The notes under the pieces are model-generated. The model ran no database searches. It had not been told where the DNA came from and worked only from the letters and a program-made list of their open reading frames with translations. From Mumia xiangluensis (lineage in GTDB: Bacteria; Actinomycetota; Actinomycetes; Propionibacteriales; Nocardioidaceae), in NCBI RefSeq assembly GCF_010994095.1, contig NZ_WJYO01000001.1:744001-808000 (forward strand): 64,000 nt of DNA, written 5' to 3'. The position numbers were made by a program, and so were the translations under genes. Below, in pieces: positions 41,979-52,052 of the stretch. Numbering within the stretch: the stretch's first letter is position 1; each line of letters opens with the position of its first letter.

Positions 41979-44528
41979 ATGGAGCGGCCGTGGCCGCTCA
42001 CCGGCCGGGACGAGGAGCTGCGCAGGGTCGCGGCGGCGATCCGGCCCGGTGCGGCGGGGATCGTGGTGGCGGGTCCGGCGGGGCTCGGCAAGACTCGGCT
42101 CGCCCGCGAGGCGGTGGCGGCCGCCCAAGGTCGCGGCACGACCGTCCTGTGGGCCCACGGCAGCGCGGCCGCCCGTCCGTTCCCGCTGGGTGCATTCGCG
42201 GGGCTCCTCGACGTCCCGACCGGCGACGCCGCCGAAGCGATCGGCCGCGCGCTGGACCAGCTCGCGCGACAGCAGCCGCTGGTGCTGGCCGTCGACGACG
42301 CGCACCTGCTCGACGAGCACTCCGCGATCGTGTTGCACCGCCTGGTCGTACGACGGCTGGCCCCGGTCGTGGTCACCCTCCGTACCGGGGAGTCCGCTCC
42401 CGACACCGTGACCTCCCTGTGGAAGGACGACCACCTCCCGCGCCTGGACCTGAAGCCGCTCGACGTCACGGAGACCACCGGCCTGGTCGCTCGGGTGCTC
42501 GGCGGTCCGGTCGACTCGGCGTCCGCGCAGCGGTTGTGGACGTTGACCGAGGGGAGCCCGCTCTTCCTGCGGCACCTGCTGGCCGGGGAGGTGGCGGCGG
42601 GCCGGTTCGCGCCGACGTCCGGCATCTGGCGGTGGACGAGCGAGCTCGCGATCTCCCCGGAGCTGACCGACCTGCTGGAGCGCGAGATCGGCGCCCTCGC
42701 TGCGGGCGTACAGGAGGTCGTCGACGTGGTCGCGCTCGCCGAGCCGGTGGCGGTCCCGACGCTGTCCGCGCTCACCTCGCCTGCCGACCTCGAGCAGGCC
42801 GAGGGCCGCGGCCTGGTGCGTACCGACGGCGTGGTCGCCCGGCTGGCGCACCCCCTGTACGGCGAGGTCCGCCGCGCCACGATGGGTACGCTGCGCGCGC
42901 GCCGGCTTCGCGGCCGGGTCGCGCAGACCCTCGACGCGGAGCCGGACCCGATCCCGAGGGCCGTGCTCACCCTCGACTCCGACCTACCTCCGGATCCGGC
43001 GCTGTTCCTGAGGGCCGCCGAGGCGGCGACGCACCTGTACGACCTGCCGCTGGCCGAGCGGTTGGCCCGCGCGGCCGCCGCCACCGGCGACCCGCTCGCC
43101 CGACTCGTGCACGCAGGAGCGCTGTCCTGGCTCAGCTGCGGCGACGAGGCCGAAGCGATCCTCACCGACCTCGCGGCGAGTGCACCGGACGCGGGGACGC
43201 GAGCGATGGCGCACCTCCACCGCACCGGCAATCTCCTCTGGACGATGGCGCGTGCCGACGACGCGCACGAGGCGCTGGCCGCGGCCGAGGTGACCGGGGC
43301 GGCGCCGCTGTACGTCGCAGCGATGTCGCTGGCGTGGTCCGCCGCTGTCGGGGACCTGGCGCCCGTTCTCGACCGGGGTCCGGCGCTGCTGCGCGAGGAG
43401 CTGCCCGACGACCTGGCCCGCATCCTGGTCGCGTCCGCCGTGTCCGCAGCGGCCGCCGTTACCGGCGAACGTGCGCTGCTCGACGAGGCTGCGGTCGTGG
43501 GCGGGCTCACCGCCGACCGCGTACCCACCGGCATCCCCGGCTTCGGGCTCGCGGACCTGCAGGTGCTCGGCCACCGCCTCGCGGGTACGCCCGACGTGGC
43601 CGAGGCGCAGGCGCGGAGGATGCAGGCGGCGTCGGCCGACCTTCCAGGTCCGGCTCGGCTGATGGGCCTGGTCGTCGCCGGGCATGCCGCCCTCGCCGCA
43701 GGCCGCGTCACCGACGCGCTGCTCGCGCTGCGCGAGGCGTGGGCCGGGCTGGCGGACTCGGGGCACGAGTTCCGGTTCCGCTGCCGTACGTTGCTGGCGA
43801 CGGCGCTCGGACAGGCTGGCGAGGCGGAGCAGGCCGCCCCTCTGCTGGCCGGTATCGCCGCCGAGCAGCACCCGGCGTACCGGCTCTTCCTTCCCGACGA
43901 CCTCCTCGCACGGGCATGGGTGGCGGCGGCCGATGGATCCACGACCGAGGCAGTCGGGCACGCCGTCGCCGCCGCTGACCTCGCACGCCGGATGGGCACC
44001 CCCGCGTACGAGGTGCTCGCCTGGCAGACCGCGGTCCAGCTCGGCGACGCATCTGCCGCGGTGGCTGCCCTCGCGGAACTCACCGACCTTGGGCCCCGCG
44101 CCGCGGTGGCCCGCGACCATGCCCGAGCCTGGGCGGATGGAGACGGCGACGCGCTCCTCGAGGTTGCCGACGCATGGTTCCGACTTGGCGACCTCGTCGC
44201 CGCCGGCGATGCGGCGGCTCAGGCGGCCGACCAGCACCGCCGGCACGGACGGCAGGGTTCCGCGCTCTCTGCCGCGGCCCTCGCGGAGAAGCTCTCCGGA
44301 AGGTCCGGTGCTCGTACGCCGGCGCTGGCGGTCGCGGCACGGCCTCTCCCGTTGACCGCCCGTGAGCGGGAGATCGCCGAGCTGGCTGCTCGCGGGTTGT
44401 CGAACAAGGAGATCGCCGAGCGGCTCACGGTGTCGGTGCGGACTGTCGAGGGCCACCTCTACCGCGCCGGCCACAAGCTCGGCGTCTCCGAGCGCGCCGC
44501 GATGGCGGACATCCTCGGAGTCGAGTAG
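41979..44528 (+). CDS. Large LuxR-family ATP-binding transcriptional regulator (LAL/MalT-like)
   Basis: 849 residues. An AAA-like domain carries Walker A AGPAGLGKT at about 31-39 and Walker B LVLAVDDAHLL near residue 95-105; a long helical TPR-like middle follows; the C-terminal ~60 residues are a LuxR helix-turn-helix (LTAREREIAELAARGLSNKEIAERLTVSVRTVEGHL). Such large ATP-dependent LuxR proteins bind an effector in the repeat region. Possible targets are the divergent SDR and the downstream cupin gene. Confidence 0.9.
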   Translation: MERPWPLTGRDEELRRVAAAIRPGAAGIVVAGPAGLGKTRLAREAVAAAQGRGTTVLWAHGSAAARPFPLGAFAGLLDVPTGDAAEAIGRALDQLARQQPLVLAVDDAHLLDEHSAIVLHRLVVRRLAPVVVTLRTGESAPDTVTSLWKDDHLPRLDLKPLDVTETTGLVARVLGGPVDSASAQRLWTLTEGSPLFLRHLLAGEVAAGRFAPTSGIWRWTSELAISPELTDLLEREIGALAAGVQEVVDVVALAEPVAVPTLSALTSPADLEQAEGRGLVRTDGVVARLAHPLYGEVRRATMGTLRARRLRGRVAQTLDAEPDPIPRAVLTLDSDLPPDPALFLRAAEAATHLYDLPLAERLARAAAATGDPLARLVHAGALSWLSCGDEAEAILTDLAASAPDAGTRAMAHLHRTGNLLWTMARADDAHEALAAAEVTGAAPLYVAAMSLAWSAAVGDLAPVLDRGPALLREELPDDLARILVASAVSAAAAVTGERALLDEAAVVGGLTADRVPTGIPGFGLADLQVLGHRLAGTPDVAEAQARRMQAASADLPGPARLMGLVVAGHAALAAGRVTDALLALREAWAGLADSGHEFRFRCRTLLATALGQAGEAEQAAPLLAGIAAEQHPAYRLFLPDDLLARAWVAAADGSTTEAVGHAVAAADLARRMGTPAYEVLAWQTAVQLGDASAAVAALAELTDLGPRAAVARDHARAWADGDGDALLEVADAWFRLGDLVAAGDAAAQAADQHRRHGRQGSALSAAALAEKLSGRSGARTPALAVAARPLPLTAREREIAELAARGLSNKEIAERLTVSVRTVEGHLYRAGHKLGVSERAAMADILGVE

Positions 44529-44593
44529 GGCACTACTCGCATCCCCGCCGCTCCGTCGCTCGAGGCTGAACGTACGCAGCCCGAGGAGGAGCC

Positions 44594-45040
44594 ATGAACA
44601 CTGTCTACGTCCAGCCCGGAGAGGGTCAGCACTACCCGATGATCGACGGCGACCACGTCGCGAAAGTCGCCATCCACGACGACTGTGGGGCCTTCGAGGT
44701 CTTTGAGATGATCGCGCCTGCCGCGCCGATGGCGCCGCCGCACGTGTCGCCGTGGACCGGCGTGCTGTTCCTGATCGAGGGCAAGATCACCGCCGTCGTC
44801 GACGGCACGACGTACGAGGTAGAGCCCGGCGGAGTCGTTGTCTTCCCGGCCGGGACACCGAGTACGTTCGGCGTCGTCGGAGAGTCCGCGCGGTTCGTGG
44901 CGATCACCTCCGGCGACGGCGCGGGGCGATTCTTCGCGGACTTCGCCAGCTCGGTGCCGGCGGACCGGCCGGTCGAGGACTCGATGGCGGCGATCCTCTC
45001 CGTCACCCGCCGCCACGGAGTGGCCCTCGCGGCGAGCTGA
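44594..45040 (+). CDS. Cupin-domain protein
   Basis: 148 residues with a good ribosome binding site (GAGGAGGAG 3 nt before ATG). PPHVSPWTGVLFLIEGKITAVVDG and PGGVVVFPAGTPSTFGV are the two cupin motifs; only one histidine of the usual metal set is present in motif 1 and none in motif 2, so metal binding is doubtful. Follows the LuxR gene by 65 bp. Confidence 0.82.
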   Translation: MNTVYVQPGEGQHYPMIDGDHVAKVAIHDDCGAFEVFEMIAPAAPMAPPHVSPWTGVLFLIEGKITAVVDGTTYEVEPGGVVVFPAGTPSTFGVVGESARFVAITSGDGAGRFFADFASSVPADRPVEDSMAAILSVTRRHGVALAAS

Positions 45041-45053
45041 GCCGGTCGCCGGC

Positions 45054-45240
45054 CGCTGGTCGAGGCGCGAAGCGATCGAGACCCCCGCTGGTCGAGGCGC
45101 GAAGCGATCGAGACCACCCTCCGCTGGTCGAGTAGCCCGAGCCGCCGAGATCTCCGCTGGTCGAGTAGCCCGAGCCGCTAGGCGAGGGCGTATCGAGACC
45201 ACCTACCTCCGCTGGTCGAGGCGCGAAGCGATCGAGACCC
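45054..45240 (+). repeat. Five direct copies of the dispersed GCTGGTCGAG...TCGAGACC repeat
   Basis: Units begin CGCTGGTCGAG near 45054, 45087, 45122, 45156 and 45210. Three are GGCGCGAAGCGATCGAGACC types (about 30 bp); two are TAGCCCGAGCCGC types, one with CTAGGCGAGGGCGTATCGAGACC. All in the same orientation. Ends 33 bp before the antitoxin gene that opens the foreign-looking region. Confidence 0.88.
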
Positions 45241-45273
45241 AGCAGATGAATCCCACAGTGGTACCGTCCTGGT

Positions 45274-45510
45274 ATGACCACCCAGATCGCTGTGCGTTTG
45301 GACGATGAACTCGTCGGTTTTGTGGACGAACTCGTGCGACAGGGCGACGCACCGAGCCGTGCCGCAGTAGTCGCTCGGGCGCTCCAGCGTGAGCAGCGCC
45401 GCAAGGTCGCCGAACGCGACGCTGCGATCCTCGCTGCTTCACGGAGAGACAACGACATGGACGGACTCGCAGGGTTCGCGGCCGGCGTGTCGATGGACGA
45501 CCTCGACTGA
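45274..45510 (+). CDS. Ribbon-helix-helix antitoxin (MazE/CopG-like)
   Basis: 78 residues: TQIAVRLDDELVGFVDELVRQGDAPSRAAVVARALQREQRR is a ribbon-helix-helix DNA-binding fold; the acidic C-terminal tail (MDGLAGFAAGVSMDDLD) would wrap the toxin. The stop shares one base with the toxin ATG (TGATG). No Shine-Dalgarno is seen, so the mRNA may be leaderless. Confidence 0.85.
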   Translation: MTTQIAVRLDDELVGFVDELVRQGDAPSRAAVVARALQREQRRKVAERDAAILAASRRDNDMDGLAGFAAGVSMDDLD

Positions 45511-45812
45511 TGCGTCCGATCCACATGGCCCGTCTCGACAAGACGCGGCCAGTGCTGATCCTGACCCGTGAGGTCGTTCGTCCCCATCTCAGCCGAGTCA
45601 CCGTTGCTCCGATCACGAGCACGGTTCGCGGGCTGTCGACCGAGGTGCCTGTCGGCTCGATCAACGGACTCGACCACGACAGTGTCGTGAGCTGCGACAA
45701 CATCGTGACCGTGCCCGTGGAATCGGTCGGACGGCAGATCGGCTATCTGCTCGAATCCCAGGAAAGCGACCTGGCGCAGGCGATCCGAGCCGCGTTCGAC
45801 CTGGATCTTTGA
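45510..45812 (+). CDS. MazF/PemK-family endoribonuclease toxin
   Basis: 100 residues. The start HMARLDKTRPVLILTREVVRP, then VTVAPITSTVRGLSTEVPVG and SVVSCDNIVTVPVESVGRQIGYL match the MazF fold that cuts single-stranded RNA at short motifs. Coupled to the ribbon-helix-helix antitoxin gene. First pair of the defence-rich region. Confidence 0.9.
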   Translation: MRPIHMARLDKTRPVLILTREVVRPHLSRVTVAPITSTVRGLSTEVPVGSINGLDHDSVVSCDNIVTVPVESVGRQIGYLLESQESDLAQAIRAAFDLDL

Positions 45813-46118
45813 GACGGATTCTGCCGGCGCTGTGATGCCCGCTCTGCCTAGTGCGCCAGTGGTGTGACACGCCCGGGCGCCCAACCCGCTGCCATTGGCG
45901 CTGCTGAAGTAGCAGTCGGAACCCCTTCGCGACTCCCTCGACCGCCGGCGTCCTACAGTCCGCGTAGTCCCGAAGCAGCTACGGACGTTGGACGTGATCG
46001 CCAGAGTCATTCCGCCCAGAAGGACGCGCTCCGCTCCCCGGACGACGACAAGGCCATGTCGCTGACTCGACGCGACGTTTCCTCGTCCGCCCCGGCTGGC
46101 GACTTTGAGCATCCGACG
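45813..46118. other. Non-coding gap after the toxin gene
   Basis: 306 bp between the toxin stop and the 3' end of the RloC-like gene. Frames are open on both strands but show no protein-like composition; an acceptor for insertion or decayed sequence. No promoter or terminator hairpin stands out. Confidence 0.4.
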
Positions 46119-48702
46119 TCAGGCGGAGATGTAGGCCTTGCGGATATCCTGCGCAGCGGCCCAATCTCGCTCGAAGTCGGCAAGCGACGGCTTGATGTTG
46201 AGCTGTTCAACGGACTGGCTGTGTCCAGGCATAAATCGGGAGCACCGATCGAAGAGCGGCAGCAGAGCCGTCTTGGCGCCCTCGAACCGGTCAAGCTTGA
46301 TCTTGTCGAGCCCGCCAATCATCAGATTTGCGCGATGCCGCTGCGCCACGTTGGCTAGCAAGTCTTGCTCGATGAAGGCCTCGCACCATGTACGGAGAAC
46401 GCCATAGGCGCTTTCGACTAGTGCGTCTTGGAGCGATGGTTCGCTGGCCGCCTGCTTCGCGAGCTCGATGGCCTTGGTGATGCGCTTGCCGACCTGAGCT
46501 GGGGAATCCTTTCGAGGGCTTCCGCCGGCCTGAAGAAATCCCTTGCCTTCATCGTTGCCGCGCACTTCGTAGAACGTGTAGCCGAGCTTACGGTCATCCC
46601 GGAGCCCCAGGAGCGTTGATGCAAAGAAGATGTTGTGGGTGAACACAACCACCTGATGAGTGGCGGCCAATCGAGAGATCCGCTCGCAAACCTCACCCAT
46701 GCGGAGATAGTCGAGGCTTGTTACCGGGTCGTCGAAGATGATCGGCGCCTTCACCCCAGTCATCCGGCATTCGGCAAGGAAGTCCGCAATCGCGAGGACC
46801 TTCAACTCGCCCTCCGACAGGACTGCTGACGGACGGTACTGCGAAACCGACTTCTTACGCTCAGCCTGCCCTCGACGCCCCTGAAATTCGAGGCCCACGG
46901 TCGGCGCGCTCAAGGCGGCGCACTCCTGGGCAAACAGTCGTTCGAAGTTCCTGTTGACCAAGTCTTCGCTGGCCTGCTTGGACAGGTTGGTGAGCGAGCG
47001 CTGAATGCCGGCAGACATCGAGCGTGTGAGGGTGTCCATTCTGGCGGCCCGTTTGTGGGAGCCAACAGCCGTGCGAATCGTCGGCAGATGACGGGCGAGC
47101 GCCAGCCGGGCGACCAGTTCCGCCAATTCAGCTTCCTTGCGGGTAAGCGCTGCGACGCGGTCCTCTCGCTGACTGTTCAAGTCCGCGAGCGTCGTCGCGA
47201 GAGACGTCGCTGCCGCTGATAGCAACCTGTCGGTCGTCGATGCGGACTTCGCGAGCTCTACGCCGTCGGTGAGTGGACGCCCGGACCGTGTAGCTTCGAA
47301 CGCGGCTTCGAGGTCAGCAATCAGGGCCCCGACTACAGGTGCGTAGCTCGGCGCGGAGTTGGCTGAGGCGGTCTGTCGGGCGTGCTCCTTGAGGACCTCG
47401 ATGCTCAACGAACCGAGACGCAGTTGGGAGCTCATCAGCGCCTGCTTGGCTTCCTGGAGCTGCCGGGCCAGAGCGTCATCAAGGTACGTGCGGTACTTCT
47501 GGATGAGAATGACTGCCTGGGCCGACAGCCCCTGGCCGCAATAGACGCAGCTGTCTGATGTCGTTGGGTAGTCGTTGAGCTCGAGATGGCGCACGTAGCG
47601 GTCACCCTCCGTGACGAATGCGCTCCACTCGTCGTCGGGGGCGCCAAGCAGTTCCCCAGGCTCGAACAGCTCAGCACGGGCCCGCCGATGCTCGGCTTCA
47701 AGTCGTTCAACCGCTGCACGGCGCCTCGTACTGCTCGACGTTGAAGTCACGGAGAGTCTTTGCCGCCAGTGACAACGCCTCAATCCGCCCCAGCTCAGCC
47801 TCGACCGCTTGACAGCGCGCATCGAAGTTGCCGGCCCTCAGAGCTGCCACTTCGCCGGCGAGCTTCTCAGCCCGGGCCTCGCCATCAACAGTGTCGTCGG
47901 CGAGGCGCGCCAGCTCCAAGAGATCCGTAGTCGCTCCGACAGTTTCGATCTTCGGATAGATCGACGTGCCACGCTGGAAATGGATCAGGAACGGGTTGCC
48001 CGACGGTTGGATCGAACGGGCCTCTACCTCGACGGTCTCCTGAACGTGACGGAGCGCGCCCGAGACATAGGTGAAGAGCGCGATCTCGCGGGGCGTGAAC
48101 ACATAGTTCAGATCGCCGTCGACGTGGAGAGACACCGCGGGCGCATCGAACACGCTCATGCGTGTCAGCGGTGCAACACCCGCCTCGTTCTTCCAATCAA
48201 TGGTGCTCGCGGTTCCGTTGAGAGAGTAGGAGACGGAAGCGGTTGGAGGCGCGGACGTCCCATCTGCGTGCGCGTTCGGCAGAATGTCCTCGGCCGTACG
48301 AACCGCCGCTAGGCGCTTCAACACGCGCGAGTAACCAGGCTTGCCTGCCCCATTCTCTCCATATAGCACGGTGAGATTCGGGTGGAAGGCCAGTGACTGG
48401 CCCTGCGCCAGCGCGTTGACACCGGCAACCTTTGTGAGTTCGCCGAGCTCGAGCAGATCCTCGGCGGAGACTTCGTCGGCAGCGAGTTCAAGTTTGGGGA
48501 CAGCCGTGATGTAGTCCGCTGGCTTGCTGGCGAGGTCCTTCTCGATCAGGAAGCGTTCGACGAGTGCCGCCAACTGAGTCTCGGACAGCTCGCGGTTAGA
48601 CGACAACACTTGTGCGACCGCTTCGCGCACCCAGTCGTCGTGGCCGTTGGCCCACTCGATCAGCATGCGCTTAGGCGTTGATTCAGTCGGTTTGGCGGTC
48701 AT
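46119..48702 (-). pseudogene. RloC/AAA_13-like ATPase gene with frameshift and altered Walker A
   Basis: Two frames together cover about 860 residues. The N-terminal frame (48702-47707) has HPNLTVLYGENGAGKPGYSRVLKRL, a Walker A with Pro for the usual Ser. The second frame (from about 47720) has a coiled coil with a zinc-hook-like SCVYCGQGL, signature LSEGELKVLAIADFLAEC, Walker B IIFDDPVTSLD, and H-loop FTHN. A C-terminal R-x3-E (RTWCE) followed by His is compatible with the PrrC/RloC anticodon-nuclease type. The frames join by a 1-nt shift near 47720. Probably inactive, unless the shift is a sequencing error. Confidence 0.75.
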
Positions 48703-49282
48703 GGGCGGCGTCACGCTCTCTGCGCGGGGAAGGATGTTCTAATCGTCTTTGCCTGTGACAACGAGACACGACCGTACGACAGCCAAGGCGACTTGCGGTG
48801 TGGAATCGACAACGTCGGATGCGCGCCGTTTGTGACGGACGACGAACCCGCTCGAATCGAGTCGCGATCCCCTGGCAGACATGGGTCATTCCACTGCGTT
48901 CCGCGCGCTTGGCCACCACCTTCACGTGCCACCGTCAGGCCGCCCATCTCAGAAGCGCGGGACGCTCAGCAAGTTGTTCGTCCAGTTGCCGTCTGTATAT
49001 GTGCGCAGATAGGGCGGCGTCCCCTACACTACGCCCACCCGAGCGTCGGGGTTCCCGCTGACGAAGGCGGTGTTCCCCTTGTCGATGAAGTCGACCGTGA
49101 CGGCTCTCTACTGCAGTGTCCGGTCTGTCCGTTCTGCGACCACATCACATCCGTGACGGGTGATGTTGTTCGAACTCGGAGGGCTCAAACGAACGTGGGT
49201 GATGTACGCAGTCATCTGCTGCCTAGGACTGGGACTACTCCGACATCAGAGAAAGGCAAATACTGAAATCAATCTTGCCATT
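48703..49282. other. Gap between the RloC-like gene and the DUF3800 gene
   Basis: About 570 bp upstream of the RloC-like start. Short frames exist on both strands but none has protein-like composition. The segment 48715-48800 probably carries the promoter of the RloC-like gene. The remainder is lower in GC than the flanking core genome. Confidence 0.45.
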
Positions 49283-50446
49283 CTAGGACCCGAATCGCCT
49301 CCGAAGTTCGGCCCACCCCTGTGTCGCAAACGACTCCCACATTGCTTCGGGCATGTTTGCGTCCCAACAATAGTACTCAACGTGCACCATTGCAATGTCC
49401 GAGCAGATCGCCAATTCGTCGTCGTCCAACTCCTCACCGTTCTTAACCTTCGTGAAGACGGTTCGAACGAAGCCACACAGGAGGTCGGCGAGTTGCACGA
49501 GGGGCTCAGACTTCGAATCGACAAGATCGAATCCGGTGACGGTTGGCATAGAGAAGTAGAACGAGCCATTGCCGAGTTTCATGGAATCCATCGGCCCAGG
49601 CGGCCGGAGCAGCCGTTGCACGAATTCGATGAGGTCATCAAAGCGAGTCAGGTTGTCATGCAAGATTCTGAGCGCGATGGCGCGTGGCCTCATGAAGCCT
49701 TCTAGGAGTTGCATCAGTCCCGGCAGCGAGTGACCGGTCGTGCTTCTCATTGAGTTCGTTGCCCCGAACTCGCTCCTTAGATCGTCGAGTTCATGGTCTG
49801 AGTAGTCTCGCTGCGTCTCGGCGACCCACTGCGTGCCGCCCAACTCAAACCACTCCGCGATCATCTCAGCGAGTGCCCCGACGCGCTCACGAGGTGGCAC
49901 CACACCTTCACGGTGCATGGTTGCGAACTCAGCGAGGATTTCCTTGGCAGGCAGGAGCTCCTCAGCAAGTTGCTTCTTCTCCTCATAGGCTCCGGTAAAC
50001 CCAGGGTCGAGGTGGCGGTTATAGGCTGGATCAAAGAATGTCTCAACCGTCTTGGCGGCAAGGAGAAAGTCCTTGTCCATCACAAAGAAGAACGGGAGAG
50101 CGCCGTGTTTGAGCATCAGCTCGAAAAGGTTGCGATAGATGGCCGAGGAATTCCTGCGCCTTGCGACCTTCGCCCACTTTAGCTCCCCACCAATCAAGCC
50201 GAATCGCTCCCTTAGGGCCAACATTTCGTCAAGAATTCCGCCCCGAGCGCTATTCACGACCAACCAGCCACCGTGTACGAATACCGGCTGATCCGCATCT
50301 GCCCAGTTAGCGCCGGTGTAGCCACTCTCGTCACAGTAGAAGGTTGCCCTGATCAGGGAAGCCGCTTCCTTCGCCCTTGCGCGGGCTAGTGCGGCATCCT
50401 GAAGTGCGCGCTTCGCTGGATTCCCGGAACGCCCCATGATCGCCAT
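49283..50446 (-). CDS. DUF3800-domain protein (RNase H-like fold)
   Basis: 387 residues. An early FYCDESGYTG acidic motif, a central LKWAKVARR and a C-terminal SEPLVQLADLLCGFVRTVF follow the DUF3800 pattern, which has an RNase H-like fold and is frequent in defence islands. The N-terminus may begin at ATG 50446 or at ATG 50437. A stand-alone gene with no coupled partner. Enzymatic activity is not proven for this family. Confidence 0.8.
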   Translation of the reverse strand: MAIMGRSGNPAKRALQDAALARARAKEAASLIRATFYCDESGYTGANWADADQPVFVHGGWLVVNSARGGILDEMLALRERFGLIGGELKWAKVARRRNSSAIYRNLFELMLKHGALPFFFVMDKDFLLAAKTVETFFDPAYNRHLDPGFTGAYEEKKQLAEELLPAKEILAEFATMHREGVVPPRERVGALAEMIAEWFELGGTQWVAETQRDYSDHELDDLRSEFGATNSMRSTTGHSLPGLMQLLEGFMRPRAIALRILHDNLTRFDDLIEFVQRLLRPPGPMDSMKLGNGSFYFSMPTVTGFDLVDSKSEPLVQLADLLCGFVRTVFTKVKNGEELDDDELAICSDIAMVHVEYYCWDANMPEAMWESFATQGWAELRRRFGS

Positions 50447-50894
50447 TGTCCCGGATCATCACTCTGGAAGGTGGAGGACGGGGCAAACCCGTTTCGGCTA
50501 CGTCGCGAGGAGAGGGAATGTGGTACCGCGCGATAGTGGATGCCGCCCTCGGCAGACATCCAGAACGCCTTGATGGGCGGCAGACACGGCAACCTCCTCG
50601 GCGAGCGAGCGGCGACTTGTCTGAGTCCACGATCCTCGCTCGGGACCAACTCGCCGAGCCGAGATCGGACCCTACGCACGCTGGGGCGGCCCCTCCGCCA
50701 CCGTCAATCCGCCCGCTTGCCGTCCGCGTGCCGTCCGGTCGCGACACTGCGCCGCGTTCCTTCCGGCTCGTGTCCTGGCGTTGCAGTTCGACGGTTCAAG
50801 GTCGTACCCGGGCCGGTCCATCTCGCCGCCTCCACGTAGAAGGTGGTGCGATACACCGGCGACAGAAGGCCCCGCGATCGTTCAGGATGAGGAA
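50447..50894. other. Gap between divergent DUF3800 and helical protein genes
   Basis: 448 bp. Overlapping open frames on both strands are rich in Arg/Pro/Ser and show no recognisable domain, so they are not called. The two divergent promoters must lie here. Confidence 0.45.
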
Positions 50895-51602
50895 ATGGTG
50901 AACGCCCTGATAGGTCCCCGCGAGCCCAAGCCGGTGCGCGATGGGTCGTGCGCACAGGTCCACCCGGCGACGCTTCCTCGGAGAGAGCGCCTCGACGCGC
51001 TCCGTGTCCACACCATTGACCTCGCCACCCGTGTTCTTGAAGTGGACAACGGCAACCTCTACGCGACGGACTTCCTCGTCATCACGATGATCCAGCGCAC
51101 GTTCGGTGTGATTGACGCGCTCATAGATGCGGTCGATACCTTTAACCTGCATGCTGCCGCCCCCCTACTGCGCCTCCAGCTCGACACTCTCTTTCGTGCC
51201 CATTACCTCGCAACGTGTGGCGACTCTGACGAACTTTCAATGAAGGTCCTAGCTGGCACACAGTTCCGGCACATCAAGGACTCCGAAAACAAATCGTTGA
51301 CGGATGCTCGGCTCAAGGATCTCGCTGCAGCGACGCATCCGTGGGCAGGTACCGTCTACGACAAAACCTCTGGCTGGGTTCACCTCTCGGTCAATCACAT
51401 GATGACGACGATTCGAGCAGGAGAGGAGGGATCGGTCCATATCCGCGTTCCCCTACCCCGAGATCTCGTGCCCGAGAGGCTCTGGCTTGAGATCCTCGAG
51501 GCAGCGATTCAGGCAACCGAAGAGTTCTTCGCCTGGGTGGAGATATGGGAGGCGAACAAGGGCCTTCCGCCGGGCCAGGTACGCGATCTCACCGCTCGCT
51601 AG
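50895..51602 (+). CDS. Helical protein of unknown function (DUF5677-like?)
   Basis: 235 residues from the ATG at 50895, preceded by GAGG 3 nt upstream; GTG 50898 is an alternative. The protein is mostly helical, with RTFGVIDALIDAVDTFNLHAAAPLLRLQLDTLFRAHYLATCGD, and conserved-looking GWVHLSVNHM. The shape recalls DUF5677-type proteins often found in defence regions, but the assignment is tentative. Codon use is less GC-rich than the flanking genome. Confidence 0.6.
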   Translation: MVNALIGPREPKPVRDGSCAQVHPATLPRRERLDALRVHTIDLATRVLEVDNGNLYATDFLVITMIQRTFGVIDALIDAVDTFNLHAAAPLLRLQLDTLFRAHYLATCGDSDELSMKVLAGTQFRHIKDSENKSLTDARLKDLAAATHPWAGTVYDKTSGWVHLSVNHMMTTIRAGEEGSVHIRVPLPRDLVPERLWLEILEAAIQATEEFFAWVEIWEANKGLPPGQVRDLTAR

Positions 51603-52052
51603 TCGCAGGTTGGCCCATCCGCCCCGGCGGCACAATCGGGCGCCAAGGTCGATCGGGCCGGATCGCATGCGTTCAAGTCAAGTTTGAACATAAGCCCCTT
51701 CGGACGGGCGCGGTTCTCTAAGACTTCTAAAGTTGGTCCAGTACCTATGCCCCAAGCCAGGGCGAACCTCGTCTGTGTTCCTTTGCCGCGGCGAATGAGC
51801 CCCCTCAAGCCCGACGGGATTCCGGACGCCAACGATGATCGCGCCCGAAGAGCCGAGTGGCACCATGTACGGCATGACCAGGGACACGACTTCACCCAGC
51901 TTCCCGAGCAGGTGCTCCTCGACCGGGCGGTGATCAGCGCCGACGAGCGCCCCGTCTATGCCCCAGAGGGCGACCGCGTCCAGCCACTGTGGGCGGCGCT
52001 GGAAGCGGGAGGCTGAGCCCACGCGGGCCCCGCCGGATCGCAGCAGAAGGCC
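51603..52052. other. Gap, possibly decayed end of the TIR-like gene
   Basis: 450 bp with overlapping frames on both strands and no confident gene. On the minus strand a frame at about 51800-52020 reads RFQRRPQWLDAVALWGIDGALVGADHRPVEE, which might be the shifted continuation of the unusually short TIR-like protein at 52053-52418. This is a guess. Confidence 0.35.

Noticed and set aside
45054-45240. CRISPR array or attachment site
   Set aside because: The units abut with 2-8 bp between them and no spacers; no integrase or tRNA gene is next to them.
45864-46358. 164-residue plus-strand frame
   Set aside because: It overlaps the 3' end of the RloC-like gene on the other strand and has no recognisable feature.
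48793-49266. Frames in the gap before the DUF3800 gene
   Set aside because: Several short overlapping frames without ribosome binding sites or protein-like sequence; the gap is left unannotated.
50446-50901. Plus-strand frame upstream of the helical protein
   Set aside because: Arg/Pro/Ser-rich with no domain, and it competes with the upstream control region expected for the divergent DUF3800 gene.
51684-52016. 110-residue plus-strand protein
   Set aside because: It overlaps minus-strand frames of equal length and neither shows family resemblance, start signals or convincing composition.
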